Below, piece by piece: positions 43,575-54,879 of a stretch of 64,000 nucleotides of DNA (its first letter is position 1; every line of letters starts with the position of its first letter). The stretch is from Geosiphon pyriformis (lineage: Eukaryota; Glomeromycota; Glomeromycetes; Archaeosporales; Geosiphonaceae). The position numbers and the translations under genes were made by a program. The notes beneath the pieces are model-generated. The model worked only from the letters and a program-made list of their open reading frames with translations, was not told where the DNA came from and did not search any database. Location of the stretch: contig JAAOMT010000531.1 in assembly GCA_016748015.1 (NCBI GenBank), positions 25,477 to 89,476 on the forward strand. The letters run 5' to 3'.

Positions 43575-46500
43575 CTTTTTTTTTTTGTTAATGTGTAGCC
43601 ACGCTGGTTTTTTATTAGTTTAGCCACACTTATAAAGCATAATCTTTTCATAAAGCCAACTCACCCAATAATCTAAATTACAAGATGTGGCTAACTACTA
43701 AGTGGTTATGCCTAACTACATGCTAGTATAACCAAAAAATCTATGAGATATTACACTATTATACATAGTACTCCTATCACAAAAAACATCAGTCAGTATA
43801 CCATTATACTGTGTATAAACATCACCTACTTTGACTATAAATTCATCACTAACTTTACCACTATTTCTTGAAATACTATCTATACTAGAGCCACTAGTTG
43901 GATTTCTCTTGACCCTATTATCAATACCCATTGTTTTTTCCCATTCAGTTTGCAGTTTGCAACATTCTTCCCACAATCTATTCCTTGCTTAAGCAACTGC
44001 CTATTTACATACCTTAATTAATACTTTATTGCTAGTCCTCAGGTCGATGTCAGAAAAAGTATTGATCTGTCCAAATTGCTTATTAATCAGTTCTTTATAT
44101 AGCAGATCTACATTAGACGCTGACCTAATGTATTTATTAGACAGTACAATCTTCACATCATTGTTTTGGGCTTCGCGTTCCCCCCTCACAGCCTCTGAAA
44201 GACACTGTATCCACTTATTTTTAACATCATCAATTAGTGTCTTGTCCTTTTGGGTATTCAAAGAGCATTCTCAAAAATGCCAGTTGGTTTCCACTTCCCT
44301 GTGACATGTCTTGCAAAGATTATTCAAGTATACATGAGAATGTCTGTTGTATAGCACCTCTGCTGTTGGCAGCATGTTGTGAAATGATTTCATAATAAAT
44401 GTGCGCATTGCTGAAGAACTAGCTGAGGTAAAGTCTGATGACATTTTACCATCCCAGTTCCAAATCTTGGTTGTACATATTCAGTCTATATCTTGGTCTA
44501 AAGATTCTATTGTCTCTTAAACTTTGTTGTTGCCTATCTAGTCTAAAGCTGATTGAAGCCTAGCCTGTTTGTTCAGAAAATGCCTGATGTTTAGATCTAA
44601 TTCAACTTCTCCACAAACAGGAATGTATGCAGCCTTCTTAGCATTGTAGGCCCATCTCATTGTATTAAGAACAGTAGATTTTTTGGCCAGTTTGTCAGCC
44701 TTCTCATTTTCAAGTATACCAGCATGTGCAGCCACTTTGTTCATGCTGAGATCAATCCTTTTTTCCCTTATTATTGCTCTGATTGCATTCCATGTGCACC
44801 AGTTTGGGGTTTTGAGCTGATTTCTGATAGACAGGGAATAATTTTTGGACAACCATCTTTGAGCCGTTGTCATCACCACTTGACTATCTGTGTTTATTGT
44901 TAGTTTACATCTATAAGGCACTGCTTCCAAAGCTAGTAATACAACCTTTGTCTCCACTTTTGTTGATGACAATGTTCCATCAATTGCTATACCAAATTCA
45001 GCCTCTATTCCATGTATTATGAAAGCGGCTGCTCTTCTTGCTTCCTCAGAACCAGCTTTTACCAGTAAGTTATCTGTTGATATTTCTATCTCTTTCCTGA
45101 GTTTTAATTTCTCTTGTACACACTTCCATTGTGATAGTAAAGTGTCAGGAATATGGATATAAATAGTGTCTCTTTGCATTGTTTCTAACTCATCTGGTAT
45201 TTGATTAGTCAGTATGTGCATACTCAATGTCTCACATTGTGCTATATCAATGTTTCTGTACTCATCTATAATAATTGTAGATTCTAAAATCTTAAACCAT
45301 TTGGGAATTCTACCACTATCGCTTTGTTTGTACTTCTTTGTGAAGTCCATCCATGTCATTAATGACTCATTATTGTTCTGTATTTGATGCAAGTACAGCA
45401 TGTTTTTCTTTCTCAGTAAGCTTCTAACTTTAATGTAGGTTTCATTTGAAGGTAAGATAGACTCAATTAAATATGTCTGTGGTCTTGAAGATTCAGGTAT
45501 CCCATGTGTGTTACCATTGCTCTTGAATGAGATGCCTCTTTTTTCTATCATCTGTATAATGTTTGCTATAAAATTAACCTCTGGCTTGGATTGTTCATTG
45601 GTGGGATATTCAAGTATACTATAAGCTGACCATCTCTGTGCCTGCAAGTTGGCTAGTCTGATTTTTGTAGCCATTCCAGCAATATCAGCACTGTTCAATC
45701 TAACTAACAAATCTGTAATCTTGCCTTTTGCTTGTATATCATCAATTTTGAACAAGTTATACAAGAATGAGTGATGCATGGCACTAGCTGGGAAGTTTAC
45801 TGAGAGTTTTGCTTTTTTCTTCACAGTGGCCAAAATCTTTGAAGTCCATTTTTTAGCCCAGCTATTAGGAATATGAGTCAACTGAGACCTGAATTCAATA
45901 GTTGGACTGAGTACACTGTTAAAAATGTAGATGGCCTGTTTTTCAGTTATGTGTTTTTTCTTGATAACTGCACATACTGCTTCAATGTCAGATCCTATTA
46001 TTTTTAGAACAGTCTCATTTTTATCATCTGCTCTGATCCATACTCCCAGATATTGGGTACATGTAAATGAATCCAACAATTTCAAGATTTGTTTGTCTGG
46101 ACCAAATTTTAGTGGCTCTACCATCAAAGATCTCCCTTTGAAGAGTCTGACTACCATTGTCTCAGTCTTATCTAAGTTGATCTCAATATCCACCATTCTA
46201 AAAAAAGAGCTGGCTGTGTCCAAAATACTTTGTATTCCTTGTCTTGAGTTAGCTATCTACACTGTGTCATTGATGAAGACAAAATAATTCACTGACACCA
46301 ACAGAGATTGTGTATCTCCTTAATTATCTCACTTTTTTCATGCTGCTGTTAGTTTGTATCCCTGACTATAATTGGCTTGTTTTACTTCACACAGTAAGGG
46401 ATCGTAAAAAATTCTCCACATAATAGATGAGCTTATTTCCCCTTGATCCAATCTATCATGTACTTGATATTTGTCACTTAGCCCAAATTCAGTTATTATC

Positions 46501-47428
46501 CTGTTACTTCTATTGTTGTGCATCAAGCCAAACAGCTCAGTAAACCTATTGTTCATCTTAATTTTCTTTAGTGCAGCTTTTATGGGTTTCCATCCCACTG
46601 AATCATATGCCTTTTTCATGTCCTGAAATGTAAACCAAGCCTTTTTATCAAATTCTCTTGCATGTTCAGCTACAGCATTAATCACATGAATAGGCACTGC
46701 TGTGGAAGTATTCTTTAATACTGAGGTATTGTAACCTTTTAGGACATTGTGGAGTTCACATGCTTTTAATATTCTTACAGTTAGAATCTTTGTTAAGATT
46801 TTTCTGGTGCTTTCAATGAGTGTGATCGGCCTGGTGATGTTAATATTGCCACCCCATTCTTTTGGCTTTGGAATCAGTATGACTTGTGCTACTCTCCACT
46901 CCTCAGGCATGTTTGCTGCTTTAATGCAAGTATTAAGCAACATTTTCAGTTTAGACTTGGTATTAGACCCAGCCTTTCTTCAGAGTTCAGCTTGAATGCC
47001 TGATGGGCCAGGAGCTTTGTTATGAGATGTGTGGCTCAATATGTGTTCAAATTCCTTATTTGTTAATTCATCCATTACACCATCAAAGGCATAGTCTGGA
47101 ATGCTTTCGATCGGTTCAAATCTGTGTTTCCAACTTTTCCATAGGTCAGGCTTAATGTTTTTTGTCCTGGTCTATTCTTGGGCTTTTTTGTTTACTAGCT
47201 TTTAAATTTCATCAGGATCATCATGAAATTCGCCTTTTTCAATTACATGGTCTAGTACAATTCTTTGTCTTTTTCTGTTCATGATGCTTTTGATCATAGC
47301 TCCTTTGTTTAGATCAAAGTTTTGTTGTCTCCTAATGATATTATCCACTATCTGTCTCTGCTGTTGTAACCTGATCCTAGCTCGCAGTGTTGATCTGTAT
47401 TCTTTCTTAATATTGAGCAGTTCTACAA
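43575..47428 (-). mobile_element. LINE copy L5, 5'-truncated insertion, minus strand
   Basis: Poly(A) appears as T at 43575-43586. The 3' UTR (43587-43715) carries GCTACACATTAAC at its end, as in the ORF1-only elements. The 5' end is truncated inside the ORF2 linker at 47428. Flanking CCCAGATAATG duplication (extending to 16 bp with one mismatch). This is a classic target-primed LINE insertion and shows the LINE's own 3' end. Confidence 0.92.
43716..47428 (-). pseudogene. LINE L5 ORF2: RT, RNase H and C-terminal Cys/His region (broken)
   Basis: From the linker (KKEYRSTLRARIRLQQQRQIV) to RT: PEEWRVAQVILIPKP, FTFQDMKKAYDSVGW (motif A), DRLDQGEISSSIMW (motif B). Motif C reads FINDT near 46281-46295, where FADDT is usual. 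The 561-codon frame 46223-44538 covers thumb and RNase H: TINTDSQVVMTTAQRWL, NKVAAHAGILENEKADKLAKKS. The C-terminal part (43716-44338) has CKTCHREVETNWHF-like Cys/His residues and ends GYTSM. Stops: TAG for Trp after FINDTV, TAA near 46320, TAA for Trp near 43988 and others. Confidence 0.87.
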
Positions 47429-47867
47429 CCCAGATAATGTCTTTGATGATGTGATGGCTGAAATAACAATTAAGAAATTTGACCACACATTAAGCCACAC
47501 ACCCTGTAACAAAGCTTCTGGCCCATCAGGCATACAAGCTGAACTTTGGAGAAAGTCTGGTTCTAACACCAAGTCTAAACTGAGAACATTGCTTAATGTT
47601 TGTGTAAAAGCAGCAGACATGTCTGAGGAGTAAAGAATAGCACAGGTCATACTGATTCCAAAGCCAAAAGAATGGGGTGGCAATATTGACATCACCAGAC
47701 TGATCACACTCATTGAAAGCACTAGAAAAATCTTAACAAAGATTTTAACTGCAAGAATATCAAAAGCATGTAAGCTCCACAATGTTTTAAAAGGTTATAA
47801 TATTTTAGTTCTGAAAAACACATCTACAACAGTGCCAATTCATGTGATCAATGCTGTTGCTGAACAT
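47429..47867 (+). pseudogene. LINE L4 ORF2, RT N-terminal part
   Basis: Resumes L4: VFDDVMAEITIKKFDHTL, GPSGIQAELWRKSG, LRTLLNVCVKAADMSEE then TAA for Trp (WRVAQVI), PKPKEWGGNIDITR, TLIESTRKILTKIL and INAVAEH. Interrupted by the solo LTR. Confidence 0.84.
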
Positions 47868-48879
47868 TGTTACCAGTAGAATTTTAGCTATTAATTAGCA
47901 TGAAATTACCCTTATAATTCCTATAATTCATTAGTATATTAATATCATTTTAAATTATCATTTATTATTTAATTAATTATCACATATCACGATTCAATTA
48001 AAATAATCTAATTAGTACAACAGAAAGTAAGATGATTAAATTACATAATACCCTGAACTTTGTAACATTCAAAAATTTGCCGAAATTTACAGAAATTTGC
48101 CAAAATTTATAAGAAATTCGCCGAAATTTACAGAAATTTGCTGAAATTATGAATAGTTCACCCAAATTAATCAATAGTTCAGCAAAGTAACTTGTAGTTC
48201 ATCAAAATGTATCTTTAGTTTGCTAGAATTTGGGCAAAGAGAAAAAGTGCAAGTTCATAAACTAGTACTACAACAAGTTGTATAAAAGAAGAGCTTTTTT
48301 TTTCTGGAAAATGTATCTTACTTTAGATTTATCTCTTAAAACCGTTCCTATACACACAAAAAGAAATAAATATCAAATAATTCGAAAAACCAAATTCTTT
48401 AATTATTGTACTTGGAAAATTCCCAAAACCCAACTAACGTTTTAAAATTGATTGGCTACCAATTTCAGTAAACTGTTAGTGACTCCAGACCTGGATAGAA
48501 AACGTTTCTCTTGACAAAATTCTATTTCTTTTACATTTCTTTTATTTTCTTTTATTTTTCTTATTACAATCATTAGGGTAGCCTACAGACAAGATTCCTG
48601 TAGAAGAATTGACTTTCACAGCAAAGTAACTACACATTTTTAGTGAGCTTCCAGACAAACAATTCCTAGGAAAGAGTTGACATTTACTACAACGTAACTA
48701 CATAAAGTAACTGACAAGGAATTGGCTATTCCACTTATAAGCCCAGCAGTTCAAATTATAGGAGATAATTTGAAGATAAATTCAGTTATTAGAGGTTCAA
48801 CTACTTCCTGAAAACGTGAATTCACAGCAAATCAACATTACCAACATTTAAGAAAAGAGACCAAAAACCTCCGGTAACA
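47868..48879 (+). repeat. Solo GypB LTR
   Basis: 1012 bp, TGTTACCAG...CGGTAACA, related to the 990-bp LTRs of the full GypB but more diverged. No internal GypB sequence adjoins it. Flanks ACAT and GCAT could be a 4-bp target duplication with one mismatch. It splits the LINE RT between AVAEH and AREFG. It carries the TTYGCCGAAAT-type repeats near 48075-48150. A solo LTR is normally left by recombination between the two LTRs. Confidence 0.9.
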
Positions 48880-49875
48880 GCATGCAAGAGAATTTGGTAA
48901 TGAGGCTTGGTTTACATTTCAGGACATAAAAAAGGCATACGACTTAATGGGATGAAAACCCAGAAGCTGCACTAAAGAAGATCAAAATGAACAATAGGTT
49001 TACTAAGCTATTTGGCTTAATACATAACAATAAAAGTAATAGGATCATAACTGAGTTTGGGTTAAATGACAAATATCAAGTATAAGATAGATTAGATCAA
49101 GAGGAAACAAGCTCATCTATCATGTGGAGAATCTTCTATGACTTCTTACTGTGTGAAGTAAAACAAGCAAATTACAGCCAGTAATACTAATTAACAGCTG
49201 AATGAAAAAAGTGGGACAATCAACCAGACACACAATCCCTAATTGCATTAGTAAACCACCTTGTCTTTGTCAATAACACAGTGTGGATAGCTAACTCAAA
49301 ACAAGATATGCAGAGTATTCTGGATACTGCCAGCTTCTTTTTTAGAATGGTGGATATTGAGATCAACTTAGATAAGACTGAAACAATAGTGATCAAACCC
49401 TCCAAGAAGAAATCAGTATTAGTTGAGCCACTAAAATTTGGTCCAAACAAACAAATCTTGAGATTGTTGGACTTATCTACATGCATCCAATATTTGGGAG
49501 TATGGATTCAAGCAGATAGAAAAAATGAGACTGTGCTGAAGATGATAAGATCTGACATTGAAGCAGTGTGTAAGATTATTGCGAAAAAACACATCACTAA
49601 GAAACAGACAATTTACATTTTCAACAGTATACTCAGTCCAGCAATAAAATTTAAATCTCAATTAACCCATATACCAAATAGTTGGGCCAAAAGATGGAAC
49701 TCAAAGATCTCAGCCACTGTAAAAAAGAAAGCAAACCTCTTAGTAGATTTCCCAGCCAGTGCTATGAATCATATATCTTTGTACAACTAATCTAATAGCA
49801 AACATCATGCAGATAATGGATGAAAAAGGCATCTCATTCAAAAGCTCTGGTAATACATATGGGGTGCCTGAATCC
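48880..49875 (+). pseudogene. LINE L4 ORF2, RT motifs A to C and thumb
   Basis: AREFGNEAWFTFQDIKKAYD (motif A), DRLDQEETSSSIMW (B), then LVFVNNTVWIANSKQ, so motif C has NN where DD is usual. The 169-codon frame 49281-49790 reads FRMVDIEINLDKTETIVIK, CIQYLGVWIQAD and KKHITKKQTIYIFNSIL. A deletion near 49790 removes about 75 codons (up to NIMQIMDEKGISF), then copy E interrupts at GVPES. Confidence 0.84.
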
Positions 49876-50082
49876 TTTTTTTTTTTTTTTTTTATTAACG
49901 TGTAGCCACACCAGTTGTTTATTAGTTATTCCACAATAATGTAGCAGTTTCATAAAGCCAGCTCACCCAATAATACATATTACAAGATGTGGCTAACCAC
50001 AAGCAGAAAGCCCTAACTACACACTAGTACTACCTTTGCTACCTAATGTATCAAACATATCTAATTCATACATCTTACCCAT

Positions 50083-51072
50083 TGTTACTAGACAAAATTA
50101 GAGATATCATTTAGCATGAAACTATCTTATAATTCCTATTATTAATTAGCATATATTATCGTTTCAAATTATCACTTATTACATTAGCAAAGAATGTCCG
50201 AAATTATCATTTAATTAATAACCCAAATTGTACACAACACAAATATAACCTAATTGCAATGATTAATCATGCAATACCCCAAACTATGTAACATTCAAAA
50301 GTTCGCCGAAATTTATAGAAATTTGCTGAAATAATTGATAGTTCATCAAAATATCTAATAAGTTCACAGAAATAACTTGTAGTTCACCGAAATGTATCTT
50401 TAGTTCAGCGAAATTGTAGAAAATAGCAAAGTTCAAGTTCATAGAATAGTGTTACGACAAGTTGTATAAAAGAAAAGCTTCTTTCTTCGAGAAAAAATAT
50501 CTTACTTTAGATTTATCTCTTAAAACCATTCTTATACACACAAAAAGAAATAAATATCAAATAATTCGAAAAACCAAATTCTTTAAATTATTGCACTTGG
50601 AAAATCCTCAAAACCCAACTAACATTTTGAAATTGATTAGCTACCAATTTCAGTGAACTGTTAGTGACTTCAGGCCTGGATAGAAAACGTTTCTCTTGAT
50701 AAAAAAAATCTTATCTTTTTTTACATTTCTTTTATTTTTCTTTTCTTTTCTTATTACAATCATTAGAGTAGCCTACAGACGAGATTCCTGTAGAAGAGTT
50801 GACTTTCACAGCAAAGTAACTACACATTTTTAGTGAGCTTCCAGACGAGCAATTCTTGGGAAAGAGTTGACGTTTACTACAATGTAACTACATAAAGCAA
50901 CTGGCACGGAATTGGCCATTTCACTCATAAGCCCAGCAAGTTCAAATTATAGGAGATAATTTAAAGTTAAAAATTCAGTTACTGAAGGTTCAACCACACC
51001 TAGAAAACGTGAATTCACAGCAAATAAGTATCAACAACATTACAGAAAAGAGACCAAAAACCTCTGGTAACA
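50083..51072 (+). repeat. 5' LTR of GypB
   Basis: 990 bp, TGTTACTAG...CTGGTAACA. U3 contains spaced motifs like TTCGCCGAAAT at about 50300-50420, TATAAA at 50465-50470 and pyrimidine-rich U5 stretches. It differs from the 3' LTR only by transitions as far as I can align by eye. Confidence 0.95.
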
Positions 51073-51074
51073 TT

Positions 51075-51090
51075 TGGTGCTCTTCCACCG
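51075..51090 (+). promoter_or_regulatory. Primer binding site of GypB
   Basis: TGGTGCTCTTCCACCG, 2 nt after the LTR end. TGG matches a tRNA CCA end; the acceptor stem would begin GCTCTTC. It differs from the GypA site, so the families probably use different tRNA primers. Confidence 0.68.
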
Positions 51091-51114
51091 AAATAACACA
51101 GCAACAAATTCAAA

Positions 51115-52917
51115 GTGGCGACCACCTCAGACATCACAACCTTAGAGTACTATCAATCGATTTACACACACTGCAAACAACAATTTGAAATACACGATGG
51201 AATCATAGCTTTCAAGAAAACACTTTATCAATACATCGAAAATCGAATCAACGATTACCTCTTTGGGAACTATAATATTACAACAGTTAAAAGAGATCTT
51301 CTTGAGAACATACTACACTATTCTAACACTGAATCAGAAAACATTAGTGCTGAAGCTTGCACTACTTATTTTGAGGAACTCGATTATAATATTATTCGAT
51401 TCTGTGAAGAAAAATATCCTGCAAATGCACAATTTGCCTTTGAACTCAAATCTGAACCTGAAACCAGTAGCAACAAAAGACAAAAAAATAACTGACCTGT
51501 TCACACAACACCCAATACTCCCAAAATATCATTCAAACATCTACAAACATCTGAACAAGGAACCAGCTCAAAACTTCCACTTACTATCACACCTTTTCCA
51601 GCTTTACTTGCATAAGCACAAACACCTAATTCACTCTTGAATTGATTTACAAGACCAGAAGATTTTACATCACTCAGAAGTCTCACTAGACAACAAGAAT
51701 CCCTTCAAACTAGTTCCAATCTCCTTGATTTTCTAGCTGAAAATCAAAGTGAACACTCTGAGACAGCAGCAAATGAAGAAAACAACTCTGAAATAACTGA
51801 AGAAGAATTAATAGACAGTGAAAATAAAGAAGACAAAATGACAACATACATTGCAAAAATCCCTGACTTTAATGGAAAAGACATTGAGACTAGTCCTCAA
51901 GAATGGCTCGACCAAGTTACTAAAGCCGGAGATGCAAATGGATGAAACGCCACCAGAATGTTAAGAACAATTCCATACTTTCTCAAAAGAACAGTAGAAG
52001 AATGGTTTAAAAACCTGGCTGCCCCATTCAATGATTGGAATACTTTCAAAGCAGCCTTCCTTAAACAGTTCACTGACAATAATACCTCCATTACTCTTCG
52101 TAATCATTTTCGAAATATCAAACAAGAACTCTCCGAATCCATTATGACTTATATTGGGAAATTCAACAAACTTCTCAGACAGATTCGCCAACTCGAAACA
52201 AACAATTATTATTCCAATGCTCAAATCTTGGATTAATTTATTGCTGGTTTAAAAGATAAACTAATTAAAAAGGTTCACCCATACACGCCAGAAGATTTAA
52301 ACTCTGCCATACAGCATGCGAAAAGATACGAAATGGCCATGAAAGAGGCCAATTGTACAAAACTTGTAAATTTGACAATTGGAGAAACCAGCTCAGCAGC
52401 TGAGGAAAAAATTGACCAACTCACAAAGAAGGTCGAAAACTATTTTACCAACCAACAACAACAAAGATATCAACCACCCCAAAGACGAAATCAAAATAAC
52501 TTTGCACCACTTTCCAATAACCAGCCCCAGAATTGCCATTACTGTGGAATCTCTGGCCACTGGAAAAAAGATTGCAGAAAGCTACAACGAGACCAACAAA
52601 ATAGGGATAATCAACGTTACTCTCTACCACAGCAATCTTATTATCAACCATCACCACCAGCTTACTATCTACCAAGACCCCAATACCAAAATAACTATTA
52701 TCAGCCCACCCCACAACCAATCCAACAGCAATACCAACAACCACCCACACAACATTATCAAGTACCTGCTCAAAGACTGATTACACAAAATCAATCCACA
52801 CCACAAAACCGATACCAAGTAAACAACAGTAGAATCAGTTCGAACAACCAATTGGTTCCCTGAAATACCACTCAACCAAGACCCAACCACTACCACACTC
52901 AACCCAGTTATTTAACA
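51115..52917 (+). pseudogene. GypB gag (broken)
   Basis: The frame starts at GTG 51115 (ATTSDITTLEYYQ) with no in-frame ATG upstream; an ATG may have mutated. N-terminal helical part to 51495, an acidic linker (ENNSEITEEELIDSENKED), the gag core (PQEWLDQVTKAGDANG, WFKNLAAPFNDWNTFKAAF, FRNIKQELSESIMTYIGKF), KRYEMAMKEAN, CCHC knuckle CHYCGISGHWKKDC (52531-52572), then a long Gln/Pro/Tyr-rich tail. Stops: TGA 51493, TAA 51613, TGA 51643, TGA 51943 (Trp), TAA 52234, TGA 52861 (first bases given). Confidence 0.86.
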
Positions 52918-53580
52918 ATGCCGGAAGAACAGGATTTTTACCATACTGCACTCTCGGAAGGTAGAGCTACAGCACAACAACAACAAAACCCTTCTCATAA
53001 CCACACCACTATTCCACCAGCCCGAATTGCTAAAAACACCAATCTTTTTGATATCTTTCCTTTCGAATTTGAAGCAAATAAATCACCATTCTTGCTTAGC
53101 AATGCAGCAGCTAATGAGCAAAAAGTCATCACTGCAATGTACACAGAAGCTGAAGTAGAAGAAAAGCCAATTTGCTTAATCCTAGACAGTGGATCTGCCG
53201 GAAGCATTATCACCTACCAGTTAATACAACAGTTGAAAAAAAATGTTAACTGACCAGCTCAAACAGTAATTGTTACTGCTGATGGCATAAAAAAGACCCC
53301 AGTAGGAGAAATTGACAATTTTCCGTTCACTTTTGATGGAATTACCATTCCAGTCAAAGTTCTTGTAATGGATGCACCCCAGTACTAAGCTCTCATCGGA
53401 AATGATTGGCTTCAAAAAGCCAATGTTAATCTGAATTGGGAAACACAAGAGTTAACAATTTCCTACCAAGGACAACACACCCAGGTACTTGCCATTTGTG
53501 GTATATTCAACAAATGCTCTGAAAAAGCCCCGGCTTTTGAATTTGAACCAGAAGAAAAAAAACCAATAATCAAAACATTC
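52918..53580 (+). pseudogene. GypB aspartic protease (broken)
   Basis: Retropepsin-type protease that would cut the polyprotein. The flap-to-active-site region reads ICLILDSGSAGSIITYQL with DSG intact (53188-53196), then VIVTADGIKKTPVG, ITIPVKVLVMDA and ALIGNDWLQKANVNLNW, the usual C-terminal hallmark. Stops TGA 53251-53253 (Arg expected) and TAA 53386-53388 (Gln expected). It continues in frame into the Cys-rich region. Confidence 0.87.
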
Positions 53581-54342
53581 ATGGCTTTTGGATCAATGTC
53601 CAACTGGGCCAATAAAACAAAACAAGAACATTTTATCTCACACACTAAACCTGAAACCTCTGGATGGAATATATCTTATTCAAAACCCGAACCAAGGAAA
53701 CAACGCCCCTATATTCCCCTTAAATTTAAGGACTGCCACAAGAAACTATCATTAATGGAAGCCTGCATTTCACCTGAAGAAGAATATGAGAATCATACTT
53801 GTTATTACTGCAAGGCTTGCCACAGAGAGCGATGGGGCCATCTAATAAAAAGAAGCAGAAAATGGGACAACACCCCTTGTTTGACTTGTGGAGATATGCT
53901 ACCAGAAGAATGCAATTGGATTAATGTAGCAATGAGAGGAGGTGTCTGCGATCAGACCTGCCAATATGCTTTATCAATTTCAGAAAAAGTAAAAAGAGGA
54001 ACACCCTTTAATGCAGCATACAACAGTGCTCTCAACAAACTTTATCACTACCTTCATGATGCCAAGATGATTTTCGACTTAGCAATGGCATTAATTAATA
54101 GAGCTACCAAAAAAGATGTTCGTTAAATGAAGGAAGCAGAATACATTGAATACACTATGGAATTAGCTGGATTCAATTACGAAGATGAAGTAAAAGTCTA
54201 CCACCAAATTGCAAGTCACACCTACCCAACCCAAGAAGCTTAAATTCAATGATTAGAGCAAATAAACATTAGGCTATATGAAGAATGCATTATGTCTTGT
54301 GATAAACAATAGTGTCCTGAATGCTATGCTCTTAGTATCCCC
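53581..54342 (+). pseudogene. GypB Cys-rich region between protease and dUTPase
   Basis: I do not recognise a named family. Residues that look metal-binding: CYYCKACHRERWGH (53800-53841), CLTCGDMLPEEC (53878-53913), GGVCDQTC (53941-53964), and later CIMSCDKQ-stop-CPEC (54289-54324). Between them lies a helical stretch, NSALNKLYHYLHDAKMIFDLAMALINRATKK. Stops TAA 54124, TAA 54241, TGA 54250 and TAG 54310 (Trp likely). GypA has a shorter Cys-rich segment at the equivalent place. It could be a zinc-ribbon or RING-like fold. Confidence 0.7.
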
Positions 54343-54879
54343 TTGCCCAGTGAAAATGATGAGAATAAAATTGAATTTGGAGAACCTGAAGAAACAGAAG
54401 AAATTGAAACAACACCCATCTACCTTATCAAAAATCAGCCTGCCTTACAACTTAAATACTTTAACAACAATGGACAAGGAATAAAACCTGAAAAAGCACA
54501 CAAAATTGATGCTGGATATGATCTAAGATATCCAGGCAAAGATACTCTTGTTCTTAAACCCAAATCTCTCACAAAAATCAACCTCAAAATTGCACTCGAA
54601 ATCCCGCCAGGAGCAATGGTTCAAATTGCCTCTCAGTCCTCTCTGGCAAGCAAAGGAATCAATGTCAGAGGAGGAATAATCGATGCTAGATATACTGGAG
54701 ACATAACAGTGATGCTTCAAAATGAAACTAACAAACCATTCAAGATCGAACATGCTGAAAAAATTGCCTAAGCTATTTACTTACCCTTAATCAACATTTC
54801 AGGTTTGCAACTAGTCAATCAAAGAGAACAATTAGGAAAAAGTGATAAAAGAACCCAAGGTTTTGGTTCAACTGGATGA
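54343..54879 (+). pseudogene. GypB dUTPase domain
   Basis: Trimeric-type dUTPase, converting dUTP to dUMP and keeping uracil out of cDNA. After an acidic linker (EFGEPEETEEIE) all five family motifs are seen: 1, DAGYDLR (54508-54528); 2, QSSLASKG (54634-54657); 3, GGIIDARYTGDI (54670-54705), with the catalytic-motif Asp and Tyr; 4, EKIA followed by TAA 54769-54771 where Gln is usual; 5, RTQGFGSTG (54850-54876), the Gly-rich C-terminal arm. Only the stop at motif 4 and TGA 54877-54879 break it. It is in frame with protease upstream and RT downstream. Confidence 0.9.

Larger units (their letters stand above)
42516..49875 (+). mobile_element. LINE copy L4, host of L5 and of a solo GypB LTR
   Basis: Three pieces (42516-43574, 47429-47867, 48880-49875) form one + strand LINE from mid-endonuclease to the region after RT. 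L5 inserted with a duplication of CCCAGATAATG (43563-43573 and 47429-47439); the GypB LTR inserted between GCTGAACAT and GCATGCAAGAG. The right end is cut by ORF1-only copy E. Confidence 0.87.

Noticed and set aside
43575-43586. Poly(T) runs as transcription terminators
   Set aside because: Each is the complement of a poly(A) tail next to the conserved element end, with a target duplication nearby.
53581-54126. Independent host zinc-finger gene
   Set aside because: It is in frame with protease upstream and dUTPase downstream and lies between two LTRs.
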